A program made the translations under genes and the position numbers. From an uncultured Anaeroplasmataceae bacterium (lineage in GTDB: Bacteria > Bacillota_I > Bacilli_A > Acholeplasmatales > Anaeroplasmataceae), in NCBI GenBank assembly GCA_944325035.1, contig CALUYM010000001.1, positions 248,001 to 312,000 on the forward strand: 64,000 nucleotides of DNA, written 5' to 3'. The notes under the pieces were generated by a model that saw nothing but the letters and a program-made list of their open reading frames with translations, ran no database searches and had not been told where the DNA came from. Below, piece by piece: positions 18,214 through 26,771 of the stretch. Numbering within the stretch: position 1 is the stretch's first letter; every line of letters begins with the position of its first letter.

Positions 18214-19061
18214 TTTAAATATATCTTTTTATATGTAAGTGGTGTTTGACCAAAATATTTTTTAAAAACTTCAGTAAAATAAGACGAACTATTAAATCCG
18301 ACTAAATCACAAATTTCTGTAATATTTGTTTTATTTGAAAGAAGTAAATCTAGACTTTTTTCTAGTCTAAATTTGATTAAATATTCTGTAAAAGTAGTAT
18401 TAAGGCTTTCTCTAAATAATTTACAAATCTCACTGCGGCACAAATTAACCTCTTTTGACAAATCATCAATTTTGATTTTTTTGGAAAAATTCTGATTAAT
18501 GTAGTCTATAATACGTTTCAATCTATAAGAAGATATTTTTGAAGTATTCTTATCTTCAATTGGTCTTTTAACAACACTCAACCACAGTTGATATAAGTTA
18601 GAAATAATTTCTAATTCATAATCAAATATTTCTTCGTAGTATGAATTGATTATAGATTGTGTAATTTTAATTTCATTTTGATTTAATAAAATATTATTAA
18701 AATTAAAATTTTTGAAATATTTTTCATAAATAATGCTATCTTGATTTTGGAAAATTAAACGAGGATTAATTAACAAAGCATACCAAGTAGCATCGGACAC
18801 ATAGTTAGCTCCGTGGAGTTGATTTGGCATCACAAGCATTGCATCTCCCTCGTTTAAAATATATTTCTGTTCACCAACATTATAATTAATTGTACCACTT
18901 TGCACATATACAATCTCAATTTCAGGATGCCAATGAAAGTTAATAAATTTTAAATTATTTTCAGAAAACTGGTTTTTATATATACTAAATGGAAAATCAA
19001 GTGTGCCATGGAATTTCGTCTCATACAAGTTTTCATTTATTTCATTATCAAGTTCAAACAT
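18195..19061 (-). CDS. AraC family transcriptional regulator with cupin sensor domain
   Basis: 288 residues. The N-terminal ~150 residues form a cupin/AraC-type sensor (NFHWHPEIEIVYVQSGTINY, LNEGDAMLVMPNQLHGANY) that would bind a small ligand. The C-terminal ~100 residues hold two helix-turn-helix motifs (IDDLSKEVNLCRSEICKLF; ITEICDLVGFNSSSYFTEVF, then KKYFGQTPLTYKK). AAGGTGAG precedes the ATG. It is convergent with patB and divergent from secG. The likely target is its own upstream region, which holds a perfect palindrome, or the neighbouring DUF3737-patB operon. Confidence 0.93.
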   Translation of the reverse strand: MFELDNEINENLYETKFHGTLDFPFSIYKNQFSENNLKFINFHWHPEIEIVYVQSGTINYNVGEQKYILNEGDAMLVMPNQLHGANYVSDATWYALLINPRLIFQNQDSIIYEKYFKNFNFNNILLNQNEIKITQSIINSYYEEIFDYELEIISNLYQLWLSVVKRPIEDKNTSKISSYRLKRIIDYINQNFSKKIKIDDLSKEVNLCRSEICKLFRESLNTTFTEYLIKFRLEKSLDLLLSNKTNITEICDLVGFNSSSYFTEVFKKYFGQTPLTYKKIYLKKDDED

Positions 19062-19080
19062 AGTATCTCACCTTGAATTT

Positions 19081-19109
19081 ATTATAATTGTTTTTTTTAT
19101 TAAATTAAA
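19081..19109 (-). promoter_or_regulatory. Putative promoter of the araC-type gene
   Basis: On the minus strand TATAAT (complement of 19081-19086) with TTTAAT 17 bases upstream. Confidence 0.5.
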
Positions 19110-19132
19110 TACTATTTTTTTAAAATAGTATT
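19108..19132. promoter_or_regulatory. Perfect 11-bp inverted repeat upstream of araC-type gene
   Basis: AATACTATTTT (19108-19118) and AAAATAGTATT (19122-19132) around TTT. It abuts the predicted -35 of the minus-strand regulator, so it may be an operator; AT-richness makes a chance palindrome possible. Confidence 0.4.
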
Positions 19133-19244
19133 AATTTTTTATAAAAATAATGTTTTTTTAAACTTTTTTTATAAGAATTATCGGTTATAAGCATGATAAT
19201 TGTGATTATAATTTATCAATATTTTTATAAAAATAAAATTCTAA

Positions 19245-19273
19245 TTGTAATATAGACTTTAAAATGATATAAT
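19245..19273 (+). promoter_or_regulatory. Promoter of secG
   Basis: TTGTAA (19245-19250), 17-base spacer, TATAAT (19268-19273) with TGA directly upstream (extended -10). Confidence 0.75.
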
Positions 19274-19327
19274 TGTAATGACTTATGAAATATACTTTTT
19301 ATAAATAGAAATACTTGGAGGTATCCT

Positions 19328-19555
19328 ATGCATGTTATAGATTATTTTATCTTATTCATTTCGATTTTTTTAATTATCATTGTAATGATGCAAAATTCTA
19401 AAGATGACATTAATGATGCATTCAGTGGTAGCAAAACCGATTTATTTAAGAACCAAAAAACAAGAGGATTAGATTTATTTCTTGAACGTGGAACTTTAGT
19501 TCTTGCCACAATCTTTTTTGTGTTAGTTATCGTTGCGGCAGCTCTTTATTTATAA
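19328..19555 (+). CDS. secG: Preprotein translocase subunit SecG
   Basis: 75 residues with two hydrophobic segments (YFILFISIFLIIIVMMQ and LATIFFVLVIVAAALYL) flanking a short polar loop, the layout of SecG. SecG assists SecYE/SecA in protein export. The MQNSKDD after the first helix and the FLERGTLVLA before the second match the family. The order secG-rnr-smpB-ssrA is widespread in Bacillota and strengthens the call. GGAGG precedes the ATG. Confidence 0.95.
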   Translation: MHVIDYFILFISIFLIIIVMMQNSKDDINDAFSGSKTDLFKNQKTRGLDLFLERGTLVLATIFFVLVIVAAALYL

Positions 19556-19557
19556 GA

Positions 19558-19590
19558 AAAGATTTCGTGAGCGAAATCTTTTTATTTTTT
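19558..19590 (+). terminator. Attenuator/terminator between secG and rnr
   Basis: AAAGATTTCG (19558-19567)/CGAAATCTTT (19572-19581) around TGAG, followed by TTATTTTTT. It sits only 3 bases past the secG stop and before the rnr ribosome binding site, so it probably lowers read-through into rnr. Confidence 0.88.
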
Positions 19591-19604
19591 AAAGGAGGAC
19601 TTTT

Positions 19605-21707
19605 ATGGACCAAATAGAAGAAAGAATTATTGATTTTTGCAAAAAATACGATTATATAAAGGTGAATCGTTTAGCTAAACTAGAAAATATTTCAAGAGAT
19701 ATTGCCAAAACATTACTAGATGATTTAAAATCACGCAAAATTTTATATAAAGAAGGACAGGATTATTACTTAATCAGAAATGGTATTATCCAAGTTAAAG
19801 AACGAGGATTTGGCTTTATTACTGTTGATGATAGTAATGAAGATTATTATGTTCCAGCTGACAATATAAATGGCGCATTAAACGGCGATAAAGTCTCATT
19901 TATCGCATATGATGTTCGTGGCAATAAAAAAGAGGCTTTTGTTTTAAAAATAACTGAACATGGAAACAAATTTGTTGTTGGTGAAGTTGTAAAAAAAATG
20001 ACTAGCAAAGGAATTACATACTATGTTGATTCGAAAGTAGAAACATTTGATTGTAAATGTTATATTGAGGAAAAAGATTTAAATGATGCAGTACCTGGAA
20101 ATATTGTTTCTGCGCAAATTTTAAGTTTTAAAGATAATAATAGTTGTACAGGTATAGTTACCAAAATAATTGGATATGTCGATGATCCTGGAATGGATAT
20201 TTCGATAATTGCATCTAAACATAATTTCTTCGTAGACTTTCCTGATTCGGTTATAGAAGAAATCAAATTAATTCCTAACTCTATTAATGCTGCTGATTAT
20301 CCTAATCGTAAAGATTTTCGTGATAAGTTGATTATTACTATCGATGGTGATGATTCAAAAGATTTTGATGATGCTGTCAATGTTGAAATTTTGCCAAATG
20401 GAAACTACTATTTAGGAGTTTATATTGCAGATGTCGCTGAATATGTAAAAGAAAACACAACATTAGATAATGAGGCTTTATTTAGAGCTACATCAGTATA
20501 CTTGGCTGACCGCGTAATTCCCATGTTACCGCATAAACTTTCCAATGGAATTTGCTCATTAAATGAAGGAGAAGACCGTCTTGTTTTAGCTTGTGAGATG
20601 GAATATTCTCCAGCCGGTGAACTATTAGATTATAAAATATCAGAAGGAATTATTCGAAGTCATCGCAGAATGACATATAATAATGTAAATAAAATTTTAA
20701 AACAGGATGAAGAAACGATTGAAAAATATAAAGATATTTATCAGCTTATTTTAAATATGGAAAAGTTGTCTAAATTACTACGTGGATTACGAACCAAAGC
20801 AGGCGCTATTGATTTTGATGTACCTGAATATAAAGTAATCATGGATGAAAAAGGTAATCCAGTGGAATTCCAGTTAAGAACACGAGATGTGGCTGAGATG
20901 TTGATTGAAGATTTTATGTTAGCCGCTAACCAAACAGTTGCTTATCATATGGCTAATTTACATTTACCATGCGTTTATCGTATTCATGAAAACCCTGATG
21001 ATGAAAGTGTTGCTAAAGTATATCAAATGATTAATTCGCTAGGCTATAAAGTTTTTTTACCTAAAAATAAAATTTTGCCTAAAGATATTCAAAAAACAAT
21101 GACATTAGTCAAAGGTAGTGAATCATTTTATGTTGTGAATCAAATGATGCTTCGAGCAATGGCTAAAGCTAAGTATAGTGAATCAAATATTGGACATTAT
21201 GGGCTTGCAATGCGCTATTATTGTCATTTTACATCGCCAATTAGACGTTATCCAGACTTAATGGTTCATCGCTTAATTAAAGAATTGATTATTCATACTG
21301 AAGATTTTGATGATAAGTTTACTCATTTTGCAAGTATGATTCATGAAATTGCCACTCAATCATCTATAAAAGAAAGAGCAGCGATTGAATGCGAGCGGGA
21401 AGTTGTTGATATGCTAATGGCTCAATTTATGGAAAATCATATAAAAGAAGTTTATGAAGGTATGATTGATAGTATTACTAAATTTGGCATGTTTGTATTA
21501 TTAGATGATGGTGTTGAAGGTTTAGTTCATATCTCAACATTAAAAGGATATTTTAATTTTGATGAAATAAAAATGCGTTTATATTCCTCAAGGCGAGAAT
21601 ATAAAGTGGGTGACAAAGTAAAGATAATTGTCACTGGTGCTTCTAAAGCTAAACGCAGAGTTGATTTTATGCTATTAGAAGATTATAATGAAACGTTTGG
21701 AGTGTAG
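19605..21707 (+). CDS. rnr: Ribonuclease R
   Basis: 700-residue 3'-to-5' exoribonuclease of the RNase II/RNB family that degrades structured RNA and acts with tmRNA-SmpB in decay of non-stop mRNA. An N-terminal winged-helix region (~1-60) is followed by cold-shock domains beginning ERGFGFITVDD, the RNB catalytic domain with ITIDGDDSKDFDDAV (metal-binding Asp residues), and a C-terminal S1 domain starting GMIDSITKFGMFVLLDDG. The protein ends without the long basic tail found in some RNase R. AAAGGAGGA precedes the ATG. Confidence 0.98.
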   Translation: MDQIEERIIDFCKKYDYIKVNRLAKLENISRDIAKTLLDDLKSRKILYKEGQDYYLIRNGIIQVKERGFGFITVDDSNEDYYVPADNINGALNGDKVSFIAYDVRGNKKEAFVLKITEHGNKFVVGEVVKKMTSKGITYYVDSKVETFDCKCYIEEKDLNDAVPGNIVSAQILSFKDNNSCTGIVTKIIGYVDDPGMDISIIASKHNFFVDFPDSVIEEIKLIPNSINAADYPNRKDFRDKLIITIDGDDSKDFDDAVNVEILPNGNYYLGVYIADVAEYVKENTTLDNEALFRATSVYLADRVIPMLPHKLSNGICSLNEGEDRLVLACEMEYSPAGELLDYKISEGIIRSHRRMTYNNVNKILKQDEETIEKYKDIYQLILNMEKLSKLLRGLRTKAGAIDFDVPEYKVIMDEKGNPVEFQLRTRDVAEMLIEDFMLAANQTVAYHMANLHLPCVYRIHENPDDESVAKVYQMINSLGYKVFLPKNKILPKDIQKTMTLVKGSESFYVVNQMMLRAMAKAKYSESNIGHYGLAMRYYCHFTSPIRRYPDLMVHRLIKELIIHTEDFDDKFTHFASMIHEIATQSSIKERAAIECEREVVDMLMAQFMENHIKEVYEGMIDSITKFGMFVLLDDGVEGLVHISTLKGYFNFDEIKMRLYSSRREYKVGDKVKIIVTGASKAKRRVDFMLLEDYNETFGV

Positions 21708-21708
21708 T

Positions 21709-22164
21709 ATGTCTAATATTATTTGTGAAAATAGAAAAGCAAGACATGATTATTTTATTGTCGATACATATGAAGCGGGAATTAAATTGACTGGAACTGA
21801 AATTAAATCTATTAGAGCTCATAAAGTAAACATTAATGATTCATATGCAATTGTTAGAAATAATCGAGTTGAAATTTTAAATATGCATATTTCAAAATAT
21901 GATTTAGGAACAGTTTTTAATCATGATGAAACAAGAAGTCGTGAGTTATTACTTCACAAAAATGAGATTATAAAATTATTTAATAAAATCAAACAGGAAG
22001 GTATGACTTTAATTCCATTATCACTGTATTTTAAAGGCAGTTTGGTAAAAGTTGAATTAGGTCTTTGTAAAGGTAAAAATTTACGTGATAAAAGAGAAGC
22101 TTTAAAAGAAGCTGATGCAAAACGAAATATAGAAAAAGTACTTAAAAATATGAACCGCTATTGA
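21709..22164 (+). CDS. smpB: tmRNA-binding protein SmpB
   Basis: 151-residue partner of tmRNA in trans-translation. Family blocks are NRKARHDYFI, YEAGIKLTGTEIKSIRAHKVNI, DSYAIVRNNRVEILNMHIS and the C-terminal ALCKGKN-like LGLCKGKNLRDKREALKEADAKR. ATG 21709 lies one base after the rnr stop and follows GGAG at the end of rnr; an in-frame ATG at 21688 inside rnr is rejected. ssrA follows 550 bases downstream. Confidence 0.98.
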   Translation: MSNIICENRKARHDYFIVDTYEAGIKLTGTEIKSIRAHKVNINDSYAIVRNNRVEILNMHISKYDLGTVFNHDETRSRELLLHKNEIIKLFNKIKQEGMTLIPLSLYFKGSLVKVELGLCKGKNLRDKREALKEADAKRNIEKVLKNMNRY

Positions 22165-22219
22165 TATCAAATATGTAGAATTAATTAAAACTAAATGGTA
22201 CTTTAAATATTAGATAAAT

Positions 22220-22257
22220 AGGTGTTTAAGTTAAGATTTAAGCACCTAGTTTCTTTT
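22220..22257 (+). terminator. Terminator of the secG-rnr-smpB operon
   Basis: AGGTGTTTAA (22220-22229) pairs with TTAAGCACCT (22238-22247) with one G-T wobble, then TTTCTTTTT. Confidence 0.85.
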
Positions 22258-22270
22258 TATAATTGTTTTA

Positions 22271-22462
22271 CTAAAAAAATAAAGCTAGGTGATTAAACAT
22301 TATAGGATATTCTTCCTGAATTTCAAGCCATCTATAGCTTTCAAATTCATGCAATCCCAGGCTAAAGATTATATTATACCATCCGCAAAGTATATCCAAT
22401 TTTTCCTTACATTCACCATAGCTTTCTTTTGAACTAATTTCATATCTAACAAAATTAGACAT
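22271..22462 (-). CDS. Small hypothetical protein or gene remnant
   Basis: 63 codons with a natural-looking composition (KEKLDILCGWYNIIF, HEFESYRWLEI). No ribosome binding site is visible before the ATG and I do not recognise the family. It may be a fragment of a decayed gene; it lies between the smpB terminator and the ssrA promoter. Confidence 0.3.
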   Translation of the reverse strand: MSNFVRYEISSKESYGECKEKLDILCGWYNIIFSLGLHEFESYRWLEIQEEYPIMFNHLALFF

Positions 22463-22663
22463 TTCTGTGATAATAGAATTTATAATAATAAAAAAATGAA
22501 AATATTATTATTGCTATGGAAATAAAAAAATTTTCTAGCAGCTTATTAATCAATATTTTAGAGATGAAATAGTTAGTCTAATCAATTGTAAAGCCGATTT
22601 GTTGATTCAAATACGACTATGAAAGACTAAAATAAAGTGGAAAACATATACTTAAGTTTTTAC

Positions 22664-22692
22664 TTGCTTAATTTTGATTTAAACGTTATAAT
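22664..22692 (+). promoter_or_regulatory. Promoter of ssrA
   Basis: TTGCTT (22664-22669), a 17-base spacer and TATAAT (22687-22692). Transcription would begin about 16 bases before the mature tmRNA 5' end, leaving a short leader for RNase P to remove. Confidence 0.7.
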
Positions 22693-22714
22693 AACTATGC
22701 ACATGTGCATATTT

Positions 22715-23090
22715 GGGCTAGTTTTTGGATTCGCCAAGATAGATGAAGACTTGTAAGCATGTTATGGTTGCGCATATAAAAACGCCGAGGTTTAAATTAA
22801 CCGCAAAAACACATTTATTTGCTAACAACAATGTTAGCATGCAATTAGCTTGCTAATTTAATCAAGCTCGTCACCTCTCTATTTTCCTATGGTAGGGACT
22901 GCTGACGTTTAGAATAGTAGGATATATTGATTTGTCGCCACCTTAGGCAAGTTTACGAATTTAATAAGGTTAGTCTATATTATGTTTGCATAGTAGCTAG
23001 ATATAGATGAAATTAATTACTATGCTAAACATGTAGAAATCAAGGCATAGTCTTTTTTGTACCGGGGTTCGACTCCCCGCTGGTCCACCA
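22715..23090 (+). ncRNA. ssrA: Transfer-messenger RNA (tmRNA)
   Basis: 376-nt tmRNA. GGGCTAG at the 5' end pairs with CTGGTCC before the 3' ACCA to form the alanine-tRNA-like acceptor stem, and GGGGTTCGACTCCCC is the T-arm with TTCGA loop. The resume codon GCA at 22803 opens the tag frame, which reads A-KTHLFANNNVSMQLAC and stops at TAA 22854-22856. The first residues resemble the B. subtilis tag (GKTNSFNQNVALAA), but the C-terminus is Leu-Ala-Cys instead of Leu-Ala-Ala. smpB and rnr are directly upstream. Confidence 0.96.
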
Positions 23091-23103
23091 AAATGAAAGC
23101 ATA

Positions 23104-23141
23104 GGTTTGATACAGTGAAAATAGCTGTTCAAACTTTTTTT
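23104..23141 (+). terminator. Terminator of ssrA
   Basis: GTTTGATACAG (23105-23115) pairs with CTGTTCAAAC (23125-23134) with one bulged T, followed by seven T. Confidence 0.85.
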
Positions 23142-24277
23142 ATGCCCAAATATAGGGATTCAAACCTTTAAAGCGTAAATATTTTTTTGAAGTTCTTATT
23201 AAATATCTCAAATCAGAAGATTTTTAATTTGCACAAAAAACATTTAATGAGCATAGATGGATATTATATATGTATAATATAATTCTTTTATAAATTATAA
23301 ATCTTTTCTAAAATAATGTAATTTTTCTGGGTATGCTGAAAATTGGTTAAAAAAAACATTTTAAGCCGAATCAATCTAAATAAAATTTTTATAGATATAG
23401 AAAATCCTAGAACTGATCAAGGAGCTGCTCATGATAAGTTCGAATGGCATAGCCATGTAATTGGCATTAGCAAATATAAAACTAATGGTAAAGAATAATC
23501 AAATCTAGGATGTATTAATGCGACTTGACTCGTCCACTTTTATTTGAGCAATGTCATTCTACAGCAAGGCAAGTATATATGTAAATTACTATTATGATTC
23601 TAAAACTTAGATCAACAATTTTAAAAATAGTTACATTTTCTTTTAAAAATTGGTATTTTAGTTAATTTATTTAAAAATAGAAAACAAAACAATGAAAATG
23701 ACGTGGAATAACAATAGCAAGAAACACTAAAGTTGAATATGAATGGGAAAAGGAACGCTATTTTCGTTTTGTAGCAAGACTTGTAAAAGAAGAGGAAATT
23801 TAAAGTGAAAACATGTTATATATAATTACTTAACATTAGTACTAAATATTAAGTCAGACTGTTGGCAAATTAAGACAACACTCTGAAATAAGGTTTTGAG
23901 ACATAATTTTTTTATTTTTATCGTTATAAAATTATAAAAATAAGTTATTTTTTTATTAATCGTTACTTGAAAATTAATTTTAATATAAAATTAGAAGGGC
24001 TATAAGGAATCTATACGTATTTTAGTACAACATGACTTAATATTCATATTTTTTAATAAAGTAATAAATTAAAGTTTTTACTTTCTTTCCTTTTCTATCT
24101 TTTTACAAAAAATTTAAGAAACTTCTTTTTATAGTATTTTTTCATAATGTAAGCTACTTTTCATAAGTTAAAAACTAAAAAAAGAAAGAAAAAAAAGCTT
24201 CTCTATCTTTTTTAATATCAAAATGATAATATCAACTTGTAAAAATGAACGAATTATTTTAGCAGGAGGAATAAATT
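23142..24277 (+). other. Decayed DNA downstream of ssrA
   Basis: More than 1.1 kb without an intact gene. Two stretches read like protein remnants. 23340-23498 is open for 52 codons without a proper start and includes DIENPRTDQGAAHDKFEWH, ending in TAA. Around 23728-23802 a frame reads KVEYEWEKERYFRF and ends in TAA. I do not recognise either family. The position just after a tmRNA 3' end, a common integration site, suggests remains of an inserted element; no intact integrase or direct repeat of the ssrA end was found. Confidence 0.45.
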
Positions 24278-24526
24278 ATGTACGAATATGAATTATTTTA
24301 CAATGGTGAAATTTTTAAAGGTGTTGTTTCAGAAGAAATTATTCAAAAAATGTTAAGGACATATGATCGTAATTGTTTTAGCTATGAAAAATTAGCAAGT
24401 GCATTCAAATCTAAATCAGACACTACATGTTTTTGTCCTAATGTGCATTGTTCACATTTGATAACCATAAAAAAGAATCAACATGTATATACTTGTCCAT
24501 GTTGTGGGAAAAAATTTCACATCTAA
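24278..24526 (+). CDS. Small zinc-ribbon-like protein
   Basis: 82 residues. The C-terminal half has a CxC/CPN..CSH pair and a second CPCCGKKFH knuckle, a likely zinc-binding ribbon. The N-terminal YELFYNGEIFKGVVSEE looks like a short strand pair. Family not recognised. A clear GGAGG precedes the ATG, so it is probably translated. It sits inside the decayed region after ssrA and is likely a cargo gene or remnant. Confidence 0.6.
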   Translation: MYEYELFYNGEIFKGVVSEEIIQKMLRTYDRNCFSYEKLASAFKSKSDTTCFCPNVHCSHLITIKKNQHVYTCPCCGKKFHI

Positions 24527-24672
24527 TTTAAATTGATTTGGCTAGAGAAAAATTATTTTGAATCTTCTTTTAAATATGATTATTTGAGAAAATATATACA
24601 AAAATTAATAAAATCATTTGTTTTTATTAATAAAATTGTTAAAATTAAACAAAGTATTTAATATTAATTAAG

Positions 24673-25152
24673 GTGTATAAATGTGAATGTGGAAATGAAG
24701 TTGAAGTAAATATTAATAAACTACATACAGGCCATACAAAATCCTGTGGTTGTTTAAAATATATTGTTAAGGATTTAATAGGAATTAGAAATAAAAAGAA
24801 TTATTGGAAATGTAAATGTGATTGTGGAAATTATTGTGAAGTATCAACTGCTTCATTAATGAATGGAACAACTACTTCTTGTGGGTGTAAAAACAAAGAA
24901 AACCAAAATAATATTGTCAATTATCGCAATGATTTTATAGATGGAACTTTAATTACAGCTATTATTTCAAATCGAAAAATGAATAAAAATAATAAATCAG
25001 GATATCGAGGAGTTTATTTAGATAAAAATAAAAAAATGGGTAGCTAATATAATGTTAAAAAAAAATCATATCAACTTGGAAGATATGGTAATATAAATGA
25101 TGCAATTCAGGCGCGTAAACAAGCTGAAAAAAATATTTTGAAAATTTTTTGA
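24673..25152 (+). pseudogene. Broken AP2-domain protein (phage or homing-type)
   Basis: The frame opens with YKCECGNEVEVNINKLHTGH and has a second W-x-C-x-CDCGN repeat ending in SCGC, followed by KSGYRGVYLDKNKK of an AP2/HNH-associated DNA-binding domain. It stops at 25047, but the next frame continues the domain (KKKSYQLGRYGNINDAIQAR) to a TGA at 25152. A one-base change in the run of seven A near 25030 explains the break. The usual N-terminus (a conserved GxxFGRLxV segment) and an ATG are missing. Such proteins accompany prophages and mobile DNA. Confidence 0.75.
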
Positions 25153-25629
25153 ATAATCTAAAAAACAAATGACTAAACTTAATTTTAATTTAAAAATAAA
25201 ATATTGATGAGAGTAAGCCAATACCTGACAATTTTATAAAGAGTACGAGTGTATTTGCGGTTGTATATATTGGAAAAGTTATTTGTTCAACAAGGATGCA
25301 TGATTATATCGAAGCAGACTTAGAAGAAAATAGTAATGAAAAAGGCTGTAAGATCGGTTATATCTTAAATAAAGATTACTAAAATAGAGGGATAATGAAT
25401 GAAGATTTAAGTCTGCTTGTAATTATTTATTTGAAACTGCGGATATCAATTTTATAATTGTTATATATTTCATAGATAATCCTATATCTGGTCGTGTACA
25501 AGAAAAGTACGAATTTAAAAAGGTTAAAATGTTAAAATTCCTAACTAATTATGGAATATAAAAGATTTATAAGTTTGTGTTTAAAAAAGAATTAATAAAT
25601 AATTTGATTAAAATGAATAAAAAAATCAT
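25153..25629 (+). other. Further gene remnants
   Basis: A frame at 25206-25382 is open for 58 codons without a start codon (includes VFAVVYIGKVICSTRMHDYI) and is followed by other short broken frames to about 25600. No family recognised. It looks like the decayed end of the element inserted downstream of ssrA. Confidence 0.35.
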
Positions 25630-25671
25630 AAAGGTTGAAAACTAATATATGCTAACTTTTCAACCTTTTTT
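25630..25671 (+). terminator. Terminator-like hairpin
   Basis: AAAGGTTGAAAA (25630-25641)/TTTTCAACCTTT (25657-25668), perfect 12 bp, followed by TTTATTACTTT. It marks the end of the remnant region. Confidence 0.75.
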
Positions 25672-25690
25672 ATTACTTTAAATAAAAATA

Positions 25691-25719
25691 TTGACATTTT
25701 TAAAAAAAAGTATTAAATT
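25691..25719 (+). promoter_or_regulatory. Promoter of the DUF3793-flavodoxin operon
   Basis: A consensus TTGACA (25691-25696) with TAAATT 17 bases downstream (25714-25719). Confidence 0.65.
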
Positions 25720-25721
25720 AG

Positions 25722-25777
25722 AATTAGTTAGGAGCAACTAACTAATTTTTTAAACAATAAGTTAGACAAAACTAACT
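25722..25777. promoter_or_regulatory. Two palindromic operators, GTTAG-N6-CTAAC
   Basis: AATTAGTTAG (25722-25731) and CTAACTAATT (25738-25747) flank six bases; AGTTAG (25760-25765) and CTAACT (25772-25777) flank another six. The centres are 34 bases apart and lie between the -10 and the start codon. Two copies of the same palindrome downstream of a promoter look like repressor sites. The half-sites recall those of DtxR-type metalloregulators, but with wider spacing. Confidence 0.6.
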
Positions 25778-25788
25778 AAGGAGGATAT

Positions 25789-26310
25789 ATGTACAATTTA
25801 CAAAATCTATTGATATTTCATGCATCTTCAACTTTACTAGGAATAAAACCTTCCAATTTAATAAGAATGCCTAATACTAATTTGAAAGAGTTTATTGAAG
25901 AATATAATAAAAAAAATATATTTATAAAAGGAAGAATAGTGCATTTTTCTGAAAAAGAAAGCTTAGTATTAATATATAATGTACGATTACTTTCAAAAAA
26001 TTTAAATAAGCATAAAATTAAGAAAATACTCAAACAATATGGTTATACAGGTGATTTAGAGGAAAAATTAATTTTTTTAGAAAAACGACTGAACTCTCTT
26101 AATTCATTTCCCCATGAAATTGGTTTATTTCTAGGTTATCCTTTAAGTGATGTTTTAGGTTTTATTAAGAAAAAAGAATGTAAATTTGTAGGATATTGGA
26201 AGGTTTATGGCGATGTCTTAAATGCAAAAGAAACATTTAAATTGTATAATATTTGCCGCAACAACTTGTTAGAAGCGTTTTGTCAAAATGAATTAGGTTT
26301 AAATATATAG
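25789..26310 (+). CDS. DUF3793 family protein
   Basis: 173 residues of the DUF3793 family. The diagnostic C-terminal block reads FPHEIGLFLGYPLSDVLGF, followed by CKFVGYWKVYGD and a helix with the YNICRNNLLEAF segment. The N-terminus HASSTLLGIKPSNLI is also typical. Function unknown; the gene is commonly found next to flavodoxin, as here (8 bases apart). AAGGAGG precedes the ATG. Under the palindromic operators upstream, it is probably controlled by metal or redox state together with flavodoxin. Confidence 0.88.
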   Translation: MYNLQNLLIFHASSTLLGIKPSNLIRMPNTNLKEFIEEYNKKNIFIKGRIVHFSEKESLVLIYNVRLLSKNLNKHKIKKILKQYGYTGDLEEKLIFLEKRLNSLNSFPHEIGLFLGYPLSDVLGFIKKKECKFVGYWKVYGDVLNAKETFKLYNICRNNLLEAFCQNELGLNI

Positions 26311-26318
26311 GAGGAAAT

Positions 26319-26726
26319 ATGAAAACGATTGTAATATATTATTCAAGTACTGGAAATACAGAAATGATGGCAAATGCCATGGCAAATAGCATTGGGGCTC
26401 AAATTGTACCTGTTGAGAAAGCAGCTATAGATATGCTAAAAGATAAAGATGTTGTTTTATTAGGATGTTCTGCAATGGGGGCTGACCAATTAGAAGAATT
26501 CTATTTTGAACCTTTTTATGAAAATGCAGCTTCAGAATTGAAAAATAAGAAATTAGGATTTTTTGGGTCTTATGAATGGAGCGAAGGAGGTCCATGGATG
26601 GATATATGGTTAGAAGATGCTAGGAAAAAGGGATTAAATGTTTTAGGCGACTTAAGGGTTTATGGCACTCCTACTGAAAATGATTTAAAAGAATGTGAAG
26701 AATTTGCAAAAAATATAGCAAAATAA
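26319..26726 (+). CDS. Flavodoxin
   Basis: 135-residue FMN-binding electron carrier. The phosphate-binding loop YYSSTGNTEMMA follows the first strand, GCSAMGADQLEE and FGSYEWSEGGPWMDIW supply the FMN-binding 50s and 90s loops. Flavodoxin replaces ferredoxin under iron limitation in many bacteria. AGGAGG precedes the ATG. It is the second gene of a two-gene operon with DUF3793. Confidence 0.95.
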   Translation: MKTIVIYYSSTGNTEMMANAMANSIGAQIVPVEKAAIDMLKDKDVVLLGCSAMGADQLEEFYFEPFYENAASELKNKKLGFFGSYEWSEGGPWMDIWLEDARKKGLNVLGDLRVYGTPTENDLKECEEFAKNIAK

Positions 26727-26771
26727 TCTATTTTAAGATAAATATTAAAATATAAAATATTTTTTAAATTT

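Noticed and set aside
22271-22462. Intact functional minus-strand gene
   Set aside because: Kept only as a low-confidence entry: no ribosome binding site and no recognisable family, though composition looks protein-like.
23520-23545. Possible repeat of the ssrA 3' end (attachment site)
   Set aside because: GACTCGTCCAC near 23530 shares only a few bases with the end of ssrA and lacks the T-arm sequence; too short to be an att site.
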